Assembly: GCA_963736595.1 (NCBI GenBank)
Contig: CAVTPG010000010.1
Span: 62,001-126,000 of the forward strand
From: Parapontixanthobacter sp963736595
GTDB taxonomy: Bacteria > Pseudomonadota > Alphaproteobacteria > Sphingomonadales > Sphingomonadaceae
Direction of reading: 5' to 3'
Length of the DNA stretch: 64,000 nt
Below the pieces are notes generated by a model that made no database searches, was not told the DNA's origin, and worked only from the letters and a program-made list of their open reading frames with translations. The position numbers were made by a program, and so were the translations under genes. Shown here piece by piece: positions 20,263 through 28,863 of the stretch; the stretch's first letter is position 1; every line of letters starts with the position of its first letter.

Positions 20263-20913
20263 TGGCCGATTCAAACACCGGATGGGATCGCAATCAAATG
20301 GCCGCGCGGGCAGCACAGGAGCTGAAAGACGGCTATTACGTCAATCTTGGCATCGGTATCCCGACGCTGGTCGCGAACCATATCCCCGATGATATGCACG
20401 TCACGCTGCAAAGCGAAAACGGGATGCTGGGAATCGGCCCGTTTCCCTATCCTGACGAGGTTGATGCGGATCTGATCAATGCGGGCAAGCAGACCATCAG
20501 CGAATTGCCGCATTCAGCCTATTTCGACAGCGCCACCAGCTTCGGCATGATCCGCGGTGGTCACATCGACCTGACCGTATTGGGCGCGATGGAAGTGGCC
20601 CAAAACGGCGACATCGCCAACTGGATGATCCCTGGCAAGATGATAAAAGGCATGGGCGGCGCGATGGATCTGGTCGCAGGCGTGAAGCAGATCATCGTGG
20701 TGATGGATCACAATGCGAAGGATGGCAGTCCGAAGTTTATTCCCGAATGCACGCTGCCACTAACGGGCACGAATGTGGTCGATATGATCATCACAAACCT
20801 GGCCGTATTCCAGCGACCCGATCACACGCAGCCCGTTCAAGCTGATCGAGATGGCGCCCGGTGTCAGTGCTGATGAAATTGCGGAAAAAACCACGGCGGA
20901 ATATAGCGTTTAG
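20262..20913 (+). CDS. scoB: 3-oxoacid CoA-transferase subunit B, frame break near the C terminus
   Basis: This subunit (about 217 residues) carries the catalytic glutamate in the family motif SENGMLGIGPFP. The opening GWDRNQMAARAAQELKDGYY and the GGHIDLTVLGAMEV segment are typical. After VVDMIITNLAVF and RPDH the frame runs into an early stop. The expected ending SPFKLIEMAPGVSADEIAEK continues in another frame to a TAG at 20911-20913. One extra base near 20824-20830 accounts for this. As written, the protein would have an unrelated short tail ending at 20873. The active site is upstream of the break. Confidence 0.9.
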
Positions 20914-20919
20914 GGTTGT

Positions 20920-20946
20920 GGAAACGCGCGACAACTGCGCGGTTCC
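20920..20946. terminator. convergent hairpin between scoB and metK
   Basis: GGAAACGCGC and GCGCGGTTCC pair with one mismatch around a 7-base loop, between the ends of two convergent genes. No T run follows on either strand, so it is at best a weak or Rho-assisted terminator. Confidence 0.4.
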
Positions 20947-20955
20947 CGAGCGAAA

Positions 20956-22188
20956 CTAGCCAAGCGCGGATTTCAACGCATCCACCAGATCGATCCGCTC
21001 CCACGGGAAATGGTCGCCATTGGTCGTGCGACCGAAATGACCATAAGCGGCGGTTTTGCGATAGATCGGCTTGTTAAGGCCCAGATGCGTGCGAATACCG
21101 CGCGGGGTCAGGCCGCCTAAAACAGCGATCGAACGGATGGCTTCTTCCAGCTTTTCATCATCTACCGTGCCGGTACCGTGCGTATCGACATAAAGAGACA
21201 GCGGCTCGCTCACGCCGATGGCATAGGCGAGCTGAATCGTGCAGCGTGTGGCCAGCTTGGCCGCCACAATGTTCTTCGCCAGATAGCGCGTGATATACGC
21301 GGCTGAGCGATCGACTTTGGTCGGGTCTTTGCCAGAAAAGGCGCCGCCGCCATGCGGGCTGGCTCCGCCATAAGTATCCACGATGATCTTACGTCCGGTC
21401 AGGCCTGCATCGCCGTCCGGTCCGCCAATTTCGAAAGCGCCAGTCGGGTTGATGTGCCACGCCGTGTCATCGGACAGCCACCCATCGGGCAACACGTCCG
21501 CGACCACTTTGCGCACATAGGATTTCAGTTCGGCTTCGTTTTCACCCTGATCATAGCCTTTGGCGTGCTGTGTCGAGACGACAACAGCGGTGCAGCCAAC
21601 AGGCTTGCCATGTTCATAGCGCAGCGTGACTTGGCTCTTGGCATCGGGTTCGAGGAATGGCGCGGCACCGCTTTTGCGATCGTGCGCCAATTGTTCCAAA
21701 ATCTTGTGGCTGTAATCGATCGGAGCCGGCATCAGATCGGGAGTTTCATCGCAGGCAAAGCCGAACATGATGCCTTGATCGCCCGCGCCTTCGTCCTTGT
21801 TGCCGCTGGCATCAACGCCTTGCGCAATTTCGGCGGATTGCCCGTGCAGATGGTTTTCAAATGTCAGCGTGCGCCAGTGGAACCCGTCCTGCTCATATCC
21901 GATGTCGCGCACAGTTTTGCGCACCACCCGCTCGATTTCGTCGCGTGCGCCCGGCGCCCAAAATCCGTTTAGCTCCCACTCGTCGCGGGATTTGTCGAAC
22001 ACGTCACGGCACCGGATTTCACCAGACAAAACAACCCGCTGTGTCGTCGTCATCGTCTCGCAAGCGACACGGGCTTCCGGGTCTTTTGCCAAAAACAAAT
22101 CAACGATGGCATCGGAAATCTGGTCCGAAACTTTGTCGGGATGGCCTTCCGAAACGCTTTCGGAGGTGAACAGGTAATTCTCGCGCAT
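20956..22188 (-). CDS. metK: S-adenosylmethionine synthetase
   Basis: The 410-residue cytoplasmic enzyme makes S-adenosylmethionine from methionine and ATP. It shows FTSESVSEGHPDKVSDQISD at the start, the GAGDQGIMFGFACDET signature, and the GGGAFSGKDPTKVDRSAAY P-loop-like motif. Length is slightly above E. coli MetK, as in other alphaproteobacteria. GAGG lies 5 bases before the ATG. It follows lnt on the same strand with a 42-bp gap containing an inverted repeat that may be its operator. Confidence 0.97.
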   Translation of the reverse strand: MRENYLFTSESVSEGHPDKVSDQISDAIVDLFLAKDPEARVACETMTTTQRVVLSGEIRCRDVFDKSRDEWELNGFWAPGARDEIERVVRKTVRDIGYEQDGFHWRTLTFENHLHGQSAEIAQGVDASGNKDEGAGDQGIMFGFACDETPDLMPAPIDYSHKILEQLAHDRKSGAAPFLEPDAKSQVTLRYEHGKPVGCTAVVVSTQHAKGYDQGENEAELKSYVRKVVADVLPDGWLSDDTAWHINPTGAFEIGGPDGDAGLTGRKIIVDTYGGASPHGGGAFSGKDPTKVDRSAAYITRYLAKNIVAAKLATRCTIQLAYAIGVSEPLSLYVDTHGTGTVDDEKLEEAIRSIAVLGGLTPRGIRTHLGLNKPIYRKTAAYGHFGRTTNGDHFPWERIDLVDALKSALG

Positions 22189-22199
22189 GAAACCTCGAT

Positions 22200-22215
22200 A
22201 TAAAGAATGCTTTAT
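22200..22215 (-). promoter_or_regulatory. inverted repeat upstream of metK, possible operator
   Basis: ATAAAG-N4-CTTTAT forms a perfect 6-4-6 palindrome 12 bases before the metK ATG. The minus strand carries a second ATAAAG copy just upstream. SahR, a SAH-responsive repressor of methionine-cycle genes in many Proteobacteria, binds AT-rich palindromes in such positions. Its identity as regulator here is inference from memory of the motif style. Confidence 0.5.
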
Positions 22216-22230
22216 GTCTTTATCTGTCGC

Positions 22231-23859
22231 TTAGCGGGCGCGCCTGCGCATGGCAACCGAGGAAATCAGCCCGAGCACGACGACCCAGCCCAGCGTGAGC
22301 CAGTGGCCCAGTCTGGCAAACAGCGTCGGCGGGGCGGCAGGCGGCACAAATCCTTCGATGCGGTCGGCGCGGTGCATCGGGATATGCTGCCGTACGACGC
22401 CATGGGCATCGACGACGGCGCTGATCCCGGTCGTGGTCGAGCGCAGGACGGGCAAGCCCTCCTCGATCGCACGCATGCGTGCTTGCGCCAGATGTTGCGG
22501 CGGACCCCAGCTGCCGAACCACCCATCGTTGGACGGATTGAAGATATAATCGGGCCGGTTGCCGCGCTCCGCCACTTCGCCGGAGAAAATAATCTCGTAG
22601 CAAATTTGCACCCCGGCTTTGCCGTATTCGCCAAGCTCCAAGGTCCGCGGTCCCGGTCCGGGGATGAAGTCGATTGTGCCAGCAACGAGGCGTGTCGCTC
22701 CCAGCGGCTCCAGCAGCCAGCGCAACGCCAGATATTCGCCGTAAGGCACGAGGTGCGCTTTGGCATAGCTGTCCTGCAAACTGCCATCGGACCCGATTAC
22801 GGTCACGGAATTATATGCGCCCACGGCTTTTTCGAAGCCTTCGGTCCCACCGATTTCCAGATCGACTGCGCCGGTCATAAGCAAACTGTTTCTGCCGATC
22901 GTCTGCCCGATACGCCATCGCGCAAACCGTGGATCACCAGCAGCCGTCAACTGGTCATAATAACGCTGCGGATAGCCATCGCGCAGATAGTCAGGAACAG
23001 CTGATTCCGGCCACAGGACAAGGCGTTTCGCATTCGGCTTATGCGGTAAAGTCAGCCGCCGCAAAGTTGCGAACTGGTCCTCGAATGTGGCTGGATTATC
23101 GAGATCGTCCTGCCGAACATCGGGTTGCACCAGCGTCAGTGCCAATGTGCCGTCGCGAGGCGCTGCAGCTGGCCAGTACATTCCCGCAGTCAGTAATGCT
23201 GCGACTAAAATGGCAGGCAACCAGCGGCGCTCGATCACGCTGGCGACGAACAGGGCCGCAACCATCGCAGCGATGCCGGATAAGGCGTAAGTTCCGGTGA
23301 CCGGCAAAACGGCAGCAAGTCCGGGCCGGTCGAATGGGCCAAGCAAGCCAAGCGAGAATGGCCCCCAGGCATAGCCGGTAAATACCCAACTTCTGAGCCA
23401 TTCGGCGACAATCCAGCACGCTCCAAAAGTGATGGCAAACACCGTTCGGCTGCGCCCATGCGCCAGCTTCCACGCAGCCCATGCCGCCAAAGCCGGATAT
23501 ACTGCGAGATAGAGCGACAAAAGCGGCACAGCGACCCAGCCCAATGCTGCGGGCATTTCCGCCTGATAGGTGAAGGCCGTAGCGATCCAGTTATTGATCG
23601 TGGTGAAATGGGCGACACCGAATAGCCAGCCAAGCAATGCAGCCCGGCGCGCAGTTGCAGCGCTCATCAGGAGCAGAATAAAACTACCCATCGCCAGCAT
23701 GGCAATCGGCCACAGGGAAAGCGGCTCAAACCCCAATGCCGCCAGTGCGCCCAAAGCCAGAGCGAGCAGTCGCGGATATTTTAGCAGCGTCGTCACCAAA
23801 GCAGACTGCGAGTGATCGTCATGCATCTGCGCGGGCATCACCGTATCAGAGGCGGACAT
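22231..23859 (-). CDS. lnt: apolipoprotein N-acyltransferase
   Basis: This 542-residue inner-membrane enzyme adds the third acyl chain to the N-terminal cysteine of lipoproteins. Six or more hydrophobic segments (about 30-225) precede a periplasmic nitrilase-like domain. The catalytic triad appears as Glu in LWPESAVPDYL, Lys in YAKAHLVPYGEYL and Cys in VQICYEIIFSG. Length is normal. A strong GGAGGTG site precedes the ATG. It is probably co-transcribed with metK. Its presence fits the many lipoproteins in this window. Confidence 0.95.
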   Translation of the reverse strand: MSASDTVMPAQMHDDHSQSALVTTLLKYPRLLALALGALAALGFEPLSLWPIAMLAMGSFILLLMSAATARRAALLGWLFGVAHFTTINNWIATAFTYQAEMPAALGWVAVPLLSLYLAVYPALAAWAAWKLAHGRSRTVFAITFGACWIVAEWLRSWVFTGYAWGPFSLGLLGPFDRPGLAAVLPVTGTYALSGIAAMVAALFVASVIERRWLPAILVAALLTAGMYWPAAAPRDGTLALTLVQPDVRQDDLDNPATFEDQFATLRRLTLPHKPNAKRLVLWPESAVPDYLRDGYPQRYYDQLTAAGDPRFARWRIGQTIGRNSLLMTGAVDLEIGGTEGFEKAVGAYNSVTVIGSDGSLQDSYAKAHLVPYGEYLALRWLLEPLGATRLVAGTIDFIPGPGPRTLELGEYGKAGVQICYEIIFSGEVAERGNRPDYIFNPSNDGWFGSWGPPQHLAQARMRAIEEGLPVLRSTTTGISAVVDAHGVVRQHIPMHRADRIEGFVPPAAPPTLFARLGHWLTLGWVVVLGLISSVAMRRRAR

Positions 23860-23877
23860 CGCGCACCTCCGTCCAGA

Positions 23878-24711
23878 TCAGACGGTTGCGCTTACATCGC
23901 CATCGTCATCCGCCACTTTGCGGCGGCGGCGCACGGGTGCTTTTTTGACCGGCGCTTTATCCAAGCCATTGGCATCGTCCCCGCTAATGGCTGGCGGCAG
24001 AACCGATGCGTCGATTTCGTTATTATCGCTGACCGTTTTGCGTGGACGACCGCGCGGGCGCTTTGGCGCGGCCTCACCGTCGCTTGCATCATTGTCGGAG
24101 CGTCTTGGACGAGGAGCGGCGCGCTGACGTGGTGCGCGCGCTTGGTTCTCGCCGTGATCCGGCCCGCTGTCGGAATTGTCATCCGAGCTGTCGTCCGAAT
24201 TGGCGTCTGATTGGCTGTGCGACCGGTTATCCTGGCCAGAACCATTATCGGATTGGCGGGGATTGCGCCCGCGACGATTGTCTTGCGCGTCGTCATCGCC
24301 ATCCGCTTGCCGGTCATACCGTCCGCGTCCACGGCCACGATTGTTGCCCCGCTGATTGTCGCCGTCATCGTCATAATTGTCGGTGGTTTGGCGATTATCT
24401 GAAGACTGGCGGTTGTCGGAGGACTGGCGGTTATCGCCGCGATCATCATCGCGCTTCGCCCGCGCTTCGTCCTGACGCGCCTTGTTATCGGCAATCACCC
24501 GAAAGTAATGATCGGCAAATTGCAAATAATATTCGGCTTGTACCCGGTCACCGTGATGCTGTGCATCCTGCGCAAGCTTTTTATACTTGTCGAGCAGTTG
24601 CGGAGCATTGCCCCGCGCCCTGCTGTCGATCCGGTTTGACTGATTGCCGCCCTGTTGCTGGGGGCGATTACCGCGCCCACGGCGACGGTTGTTATTACGT
24701 TGATTATTCAA
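23878..24711 (-). CDS. DUF4167 domain protein with disordered basic/acidic tail
   Basis: The 277-residue protein has an Asn/Arg-rich start (NNQRNNNRRRGRGNRPQQQ), then the DUF4167 core RGNAPQLLDKYKKLAQDAQ and YLQFADHYFRVIADN (about 35-80). The remaining 190 residues are low-complexity Asp, Arg, Asn, Gln and Ser with short coding repeats (DNRQSSDNRQ), ending in an AT-hook-like KRPRGRPRK and a basic PVKKAPVRRRR segment. The family is widespread in alphaproteobacteria, and nucleic-acid binding is inferred from composition only. The start is a TTG with AGGAAGAG upstream. Neighbours are lnt below and the prfA operon above. Confidence 0.82.
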   Translation of the reverse strand: MNNQRNNNRRRGRGNRPQQQGGNQSNRIDSRARGNAPQLLDKYKKLAQDAQHHGDRVQAEYYLQFADHYFRVIADNKARQDEARAKRDDDRGDNRQSSDNRQSSDNRQTTDNYDDDGDNQRGNNRGRGRGRYDRQADGDDDAQDNRRGRNPRQSDNGSGQDNRSHSQSDANSDDSSDDNSDSGPDHGENQARAPRQRAAPRPRRSDNDASDGEAAPKRPRGRPRKTVSDNNEIDASVLPPAISGDDANGLDKAPVKKAPVRRRRKVADDDGDVSATV

Positions 24712-25001
24712 AGGAAACTCTTCCTCGTGTCGTGGCTGTCATACACTTAGTCACGCATTGCAGCGAGCTTGCAGCCGCATATTCTCGCTCAATTGCCGCG
24801 CACCGGCCATTAAAGGCAGTGCGCCGCATCCTTATCCCGCATGGTCCAATGGCTGTGCCAATTCAGGAGCCTCGCAAAGTTTCGGAGCCGGTCCTCAAAA
24901 TCTGCAGCCATGCCGAAGATCGTGGAAACCAGTTACAGGGGTAGCCCGCCGATACGGGTTTGCCAAGCCCTTATGTCGTATGCGCCTTGCCAAGCTGTTA
25001 A

Positions 25002-25838
25002 TTACCGGCGTTTCAGCACCAGTGCGCGGGGCCGTTCGCCCAGATCGCGGTGCATTTGTACGGCAAAACCCGCCGCTTCTGCTAACGCGGTGACGGCCTC
25101 CGCTTGTGTCGCGCCGATCTCGAAAATTGCGATACCGTTATCCGCGAGCAATTCCGCTATTTGCGGGAGCAGGATGCGGTAATCGTCCAACCCGTCCCCG
25201 CCGGCAAACAAAGCGTCATGCGGCTCGAACCCGCGTACATCATGAGTAAGCGATGCACCGGATTCGACATAGGGCGGGTTGCACAGGATCAAATCGAATG
25301 CGCCGATATCGCGCGTCCAATCCGCTTGTGTCCAGTCACCGCGCACAAATCGCGCACGTTTGCCTGGAGCTAACCGCGCGGCATTCGATGCGGCGAGCGT
25401 GATTGCGCCAAGGCTTTGCTCTACGCCCACCCCTGTCGCTTCGGGCCAGACTGACAGGGCCGCTAGCAACAAGGCACCCGACCCCGTACCAAGGTCGAGG
25501 ACCGTGTCAGGCGCTCCATCGCCATAATGTTCGCGCGCCGCCGCAATTAACGTTTCGCTATCGCCTCGCGGGATCAGAACATCAGGATTGACCGCAAGAT
25601 CCAGTCCGTAAAACTCCTGATGCCCGATGATATAAGCGACCGGCTCGCTTTTGGCCCGCCGCGCCATCAGTTCCGCAAAGCCGTCCGGCGCTGGCCCGCG
25701 CATATGGCGCAGCAACAAGTCCGACCGCGACACGCCCAGCGTGTGCGCCATCAGCAGTTCGGCATCCAGTCGCGCCGTATCGCTCGTCTTGCCAAGCTCC
25801 CGCCGTGCTTCGCGCAGGGCATCTGCTACGCTTTTCAC
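25002..25838 (-). CDS. prmC: peptide chain release factor N5-glutamine methyltransferase
   Basis: The 278-residue enzyme methylates the glutamine of the GGQ motif in release factors RF1 and RF2. It contains the N-terminal helical domain (ELLMAHTLGVSR), the SAM-binding DLGTGSGALLLAAL motif and the substrate-glutamine NPPYVES motif. Its start overlaps the prfA stop by four bases (ATGA), which couples its synthesis to its own substrate RF1. Length and motifs are standard. It is the last gene of hisS-prfA-prmC. Confidence 0.96.
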   Translation of the reverse strand: MKSVADALREARRELGKTSDTARLDAELLMAHTLGVSRSDLLLRHMRGPAPDGFAELMARRAKSEPVAYIIGHQEFYGLDLAVNPDVLIPRGDSETLIAAAREHYGDGAPDTVLDLGTGSGALLLAALSVWPEATGVGVEQSLGAITLAASNAARLAPGKRARFVRGDWTQADWTRDIGAFDLILCNPPYVESGASLTHDVRGFEPHDALFAGGDGLDDYRILLPQIAELLADNGIAIFEIGATQAEAVTALAEAAGFAVQMHRDLGERPRALVLKRR

Positions 25839-26902
25839 GAATCCAGCGCGGCCAGTCGCTTTGCCTCGTCCTCTGTTTTCAGAGCATCAACCAATTCAGT
25901 GAGGCCCGGTCCCGCCAAAATCTCGTCCAGCTTGTGCAGGGTCAGCCCGATGCGGTGGTCGGTTACGCGCCCTTGCGGGAAATTATAAGTGCGAATGCGC
26001 TCCGAACGATCGCCGCTGCCGACCATCGCCTTGCGCGCTTCTGCCTCGGCCCCTTGCGCCTCGTCCCGCTGCTGTTCGTAAAGCCGGGCGCGCAGGACCT
26101 GCATCGCCTTTTCCTTGTTCTTGTGCTGGCTGCGGCCATCCTGACAAGTGACAACGGTATTGGTCGGCAAGTGCGTGATGCGGATGGCGCTATCGGTGGT
26201 GTTGACGTGCTGACCGCCTGCTCCGCTGGCGCGGTAAGTGTCAATTTTCAACTCGACCGGATCGATGCTGATATCCACTTGATCAGGTTCAGGCAGAACC
26301 GCCACTGTCGCGGCAGAGGTGTGGATGCGCCCGCCGGATTCGGTGACCGGCACACGCTGCACGCGGTGAACGCCGGATTCGAATTTCAGCTTGGCGAACA
26401 CGCCTGTGCCGGTGACATTCGCGACGACTTCCTTGAAGCCCCCCACATCGGAAGAAGTCATGCTGACCGGTTCGACTTTCCAGCCCTGTTCGCCTGCAAA
26501 TTTCTCATACATCCGGTACAGATCGGCGGCGAACAAGGCGGCTTCGTCACCGCCGGTTCCGGCGCGTATTTCCAGCATGGCGGGCCGTGCATCGGCACTA
26601 TCGCGCGGTAACAAAGCGAGCGCCAGCGCACGTTCCTTAGGCGGCAGCGCGTGTTTGATGCGCTCCAAGTCCTCCTCGGCTAGCGCTTTCATTTCCGGAT
26701 CGTCGAGCATCGCCGATAGATCCGCCTGCTCTGCGCGCAGGGCCTGCACGTCTCTTGCCAATGCGGCTACCGGCTCCAGCTCGGCATAATCGCGCGATGC
26801 CGCAACGAAGTCCTCGCCTTCCAGCGTACCGGACGCCATCCGCGCTTCCAGTTCGGCAAAGCGATGGGTGATTTGTTGCAGGCGCTCAGGAGGAATGGTC
26901 AT
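25835..26902 (-). CDS. prfA: peptide chain release factor 1
   Basis: The 355-residue RF1 terminates translation at UAA and UAG. It has the N-terminal helical domain, the PxT-type codon-recognition region (RVPVTESGGRIHTSAATVAV), and the catalytic GGQ in ASGAGGQHVNTTDSAIR. GAGG lies before the ATG at a suitable distance. The ATG overlaps the hisS TGA (ATGA), and the stop overlaps the prmC start, giving a tightly coupled operon. The GGQ glutamine is the target of the adjacent PrmC. Confidence 0.97.
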   Translation of the reverse strand: MTIPPERLQQITHRFAELEARMASGTLEGEDFVAASRDYAELEPVAALARDVQALRAEQADLSAMLDDPEMKALAEEDLERIKHALPPKERALALALLPRDSADARPAMLEIRAGTGGDEAALFAADLYRMYEKFAGEQGWKVEPVSMTSSDVGGFKEVVANVTGTGVFAKLKFESGVHRVQRVPVTESGGRIHTSAATVAVLPEPDQVDISIDPVELKIDTYRASGAGGQHVNTTDSAIRITHLPTNTVVTCQDGRSQHKNKEKAMQVLRARLYEQQRDEAQGAEAEARKAMVGSGDRSERIRTYNFPQGRVTDHRIGLTLHKLDEILAGPGLTELVDALKTEDEAKRLAALDS

Positions 26903-28143
26903 TTTAAGTAAGGCAATATTTCGACGATACGAGCATTGCTGTCATGATCACCGCTCAAGCCATGTCCATCGCTGCTAAGGGTGATGATTGCTCTCGGGGA
27001 CCGCTTTACGGCCTTGTCGTACCTTTTGCGCGCCGATCCTGTCGCAATCATCTCGGCACTTAGGCCGTGATCCCGCAAACTGGCTAACGCGTTCGATGCT
27101 TTCCGCATTGCTTCATCGGAGTCATCTTCAACCACGATAATGGCCTCAGCAACTTCTTCCTCTCGCTCACCAACCAGCATCGCCAGCCGCTCGATCCCGG
27201 CGGCCCAGCCGACCGATGGCGTGTGCGGACCGCCCAGCGTTTCCATCAGCCCGTCATAGCGCCCGCCGCCCAAAATCGTGCTTTGTGCGCCCAGTTTGTC
27301 CGCCGCTGCACTTCCTTCCTCCGGCACGAATTCAAACGCCGTGTGCCGGTAATAATCCAGCCCGCGCACAAGGCTTTCGCGCCTCGCTTCCACTTGACAC
27401 CCGGCTGCATCCAGCCCACTGGTGACTGCTTCGAAAAACGCTGCGCTTCATCGGTAAAGAATCGTCGATCGTCGGCGCATCGCGACCAGCGTAATGTCCC
27501 CGCGATGCTTGCTATCCAGAATGCGGAGCGGATTATCCTCCAGTCGACCTGACTATCCTCGCTCAAATCGCCCTTATGCGCCGCGAAGTAGGCCACCAAA
27601 GCCTGCCGCCACGCCTCCCGACTGTCGGGATCGCCCAGCGTGTTGAGCTGGAGGGTCACACCCTCGGCAATCCCCAGCTCCCGCAGCAATTGATCCGCCA
27701 TGCTGAGCAATTCGACATCGGCTTGCGGTTCCCCTGCGCCCAATGATCTCTGCATCGATTTGGTGAAATTGCCGAAGCGTCCTTTTTGCGGACGCTCGTA
27801 ACGGAACAAGGGTCCGTGTGTGGCCACTTTCAGCGGCGCGTGCTGCTGCCACCCATTGGTCAGAAAAGCGCGCGCAATCCCGGCGGTAAATTCCGGTCGC
27901 AAAGTCAGCGATTCGCCGCCGCGATCCTCGAACGAATACATTTCTTTCGCGACCACATCGGTCGTTTCGCCCAAGCGGCCGGGCAAAGACTTCGGTTTTT
28001 TCAAATACCGGCATTTCGACCCGGCGAAAACGATAGAGACGGCGAACCCGCTCGAATGTCTCGACCACGAATGAGAAAGCCTCGGCATCGGCGCCGAAAA
28101 TATCCTGCGTGCCGCGGATCGCCTTGGGAGTGTTGTGTGCCAT
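26899..28143 (-). pseudogene. hisS: histidyl-tRNA synthetase gene broken by about seven single-base indels
   Basis: The gene would encode a class II synthetase of about 415 residues. The start is MAHNTPKAIRGTQDIFG (ATG at 28143). Motif pieces then appear in changing frames: LGETTDVVAKEMYSFEDRGG, FRYERPQKGRF, RQFHQIDAEIIG, AGEPQADVELL, DAPT, DEAQRF and LVRGLDYYRHTAFEF, ending with a normal C-terminal anticodon-binding domain. I place indels at about 27970, 27773, 27740, 27544, 27480, 27459 and 27435, several in G or T runs. Residue identity stays family-like throughout. hisS is essential, so sequence error or a second functional copy elsewhere must be assumed. The stop overlaps the prfA start. 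Confidence 0.85.
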
Positions 28144-28312
28144 GCCCGCGCTTAACCGTGCGCGCGCCTGCTCGCAATGGCTGCGCACCATTCCGGCGCA
28201 AATTTACCGCATTGCAACATAAATGTGGTTGGCGGTTAGCAGAGACGCCGCTATCGGCCCACACACGCAATTCATTCGGCCTTCGGACGGCCCAGCCAGA
28301 AAGACCGCACCC

Positions 28313-28846
28313 ATGTTCATCGACAAAATCCCGACCGGCTCCAATGTGCCCGACGATCTGAACGTCATTATCGAAGTGCCGACGGGCGGCGAGCCGGTGA
28401 AGTACGAATTCGACAAGGAAAGCGGCGCACTGTTCGTGGACCGCATCCTGCACACGCCCATGCGCTATCCTGCCAATTACGGCTTTGTGCCGCACACGCT
28501 ATCGCCCGATGGCGACCCGCTGGACGCGCTGGTCATTGCGCGCTCGCCCTTTATGGCTGGCTGTGTTGTCCGCGCGCGGCCGATTGGCGTGCTCAATCTG
28601 GAAGACGAGCATGGCGGCGATGAAAAGCTGATCTGTGTGCCGGTCGATACGACGTTTCCGTATTATTCCGATGTCGGCGAGACGAAAGATTTGCCGTCGA
28701 TCATCTTTCAGCAGATCGAGCATTTCTTCACGCATTACAAAGATCTGGAAGCGGAAAAGTGGGTGCGGATCGGCAAATGGGGCGACCGGGCCGAAGCGCG
28801 CCAGATCGTGATCGAAGCCATCGAGCGGGCCAAGCAAGCCGCATAA
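28313..28846 (+). CDS. ppa: inorganic pyrophosphatase (family I)
   Basis: The 177-residue cytoplasmic enzyme hydrolyses pyrophosphate and drives biosynthetic reactions forward. It shows the family I pattern: NVIIEVPTGGEPVKYEFDK at the start, the Asp-rich metal site DGDPLDALV, and EDEHGGDEKL. Length matches bacterial hexameric enzymes. The ATG at 28313 gives the conserved MFIDKIPTGSNVP start; upstream in-frame sequence is not conserved. It lies divergently from hisS and convergent with the mechanosensitive channel gene. Confidence 0.96.
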   Translation: MFIDKIPTGSNVPDDLNVIIEVPTGGEPVKYEFDKESGALFVDRILHTPMRYPANYGFVPHTLSPDGDPLDALVIARSPFMAGCVVRARPIGVLNLEDEHGGDEKLICVPVDTTFPYYSDVGETKDLPSIIFQQIEHFFTHYKDLEAEKWVRIGKWGDRAEARQIVIEAIERAKQAA

Positions 28847-28863
28847 CCGCGACTATCTGGCCG

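Noticed and set aside
22207..23004. 265-codon plus-strand open frame over lnt
   Set aside because: Antisense to a well-supported lnt with an intact catalytic triad.
24400..24440. Short tandem repeats resembling an array
   Set aside because: They are in-frame coding repeats (DNRQSSDNRQ) in the DUF4167 protein, not a CRISPR array; there are no regular unique spacers.
24760..24900. 33-codon minus-strand frame starting MAADFEDRLRNFARLL
   Set aside because: It has a plausible composition but is short, has no clear ribosome site and no recognised family, so it was not listed as a gene.
24042..24944. 300-codon plus-strand open frame
   Set aside because: Antisense to the low-complexity tail of the DUF4167 gene; its Arg/His/Cys-rich composition reflects that repeat content.
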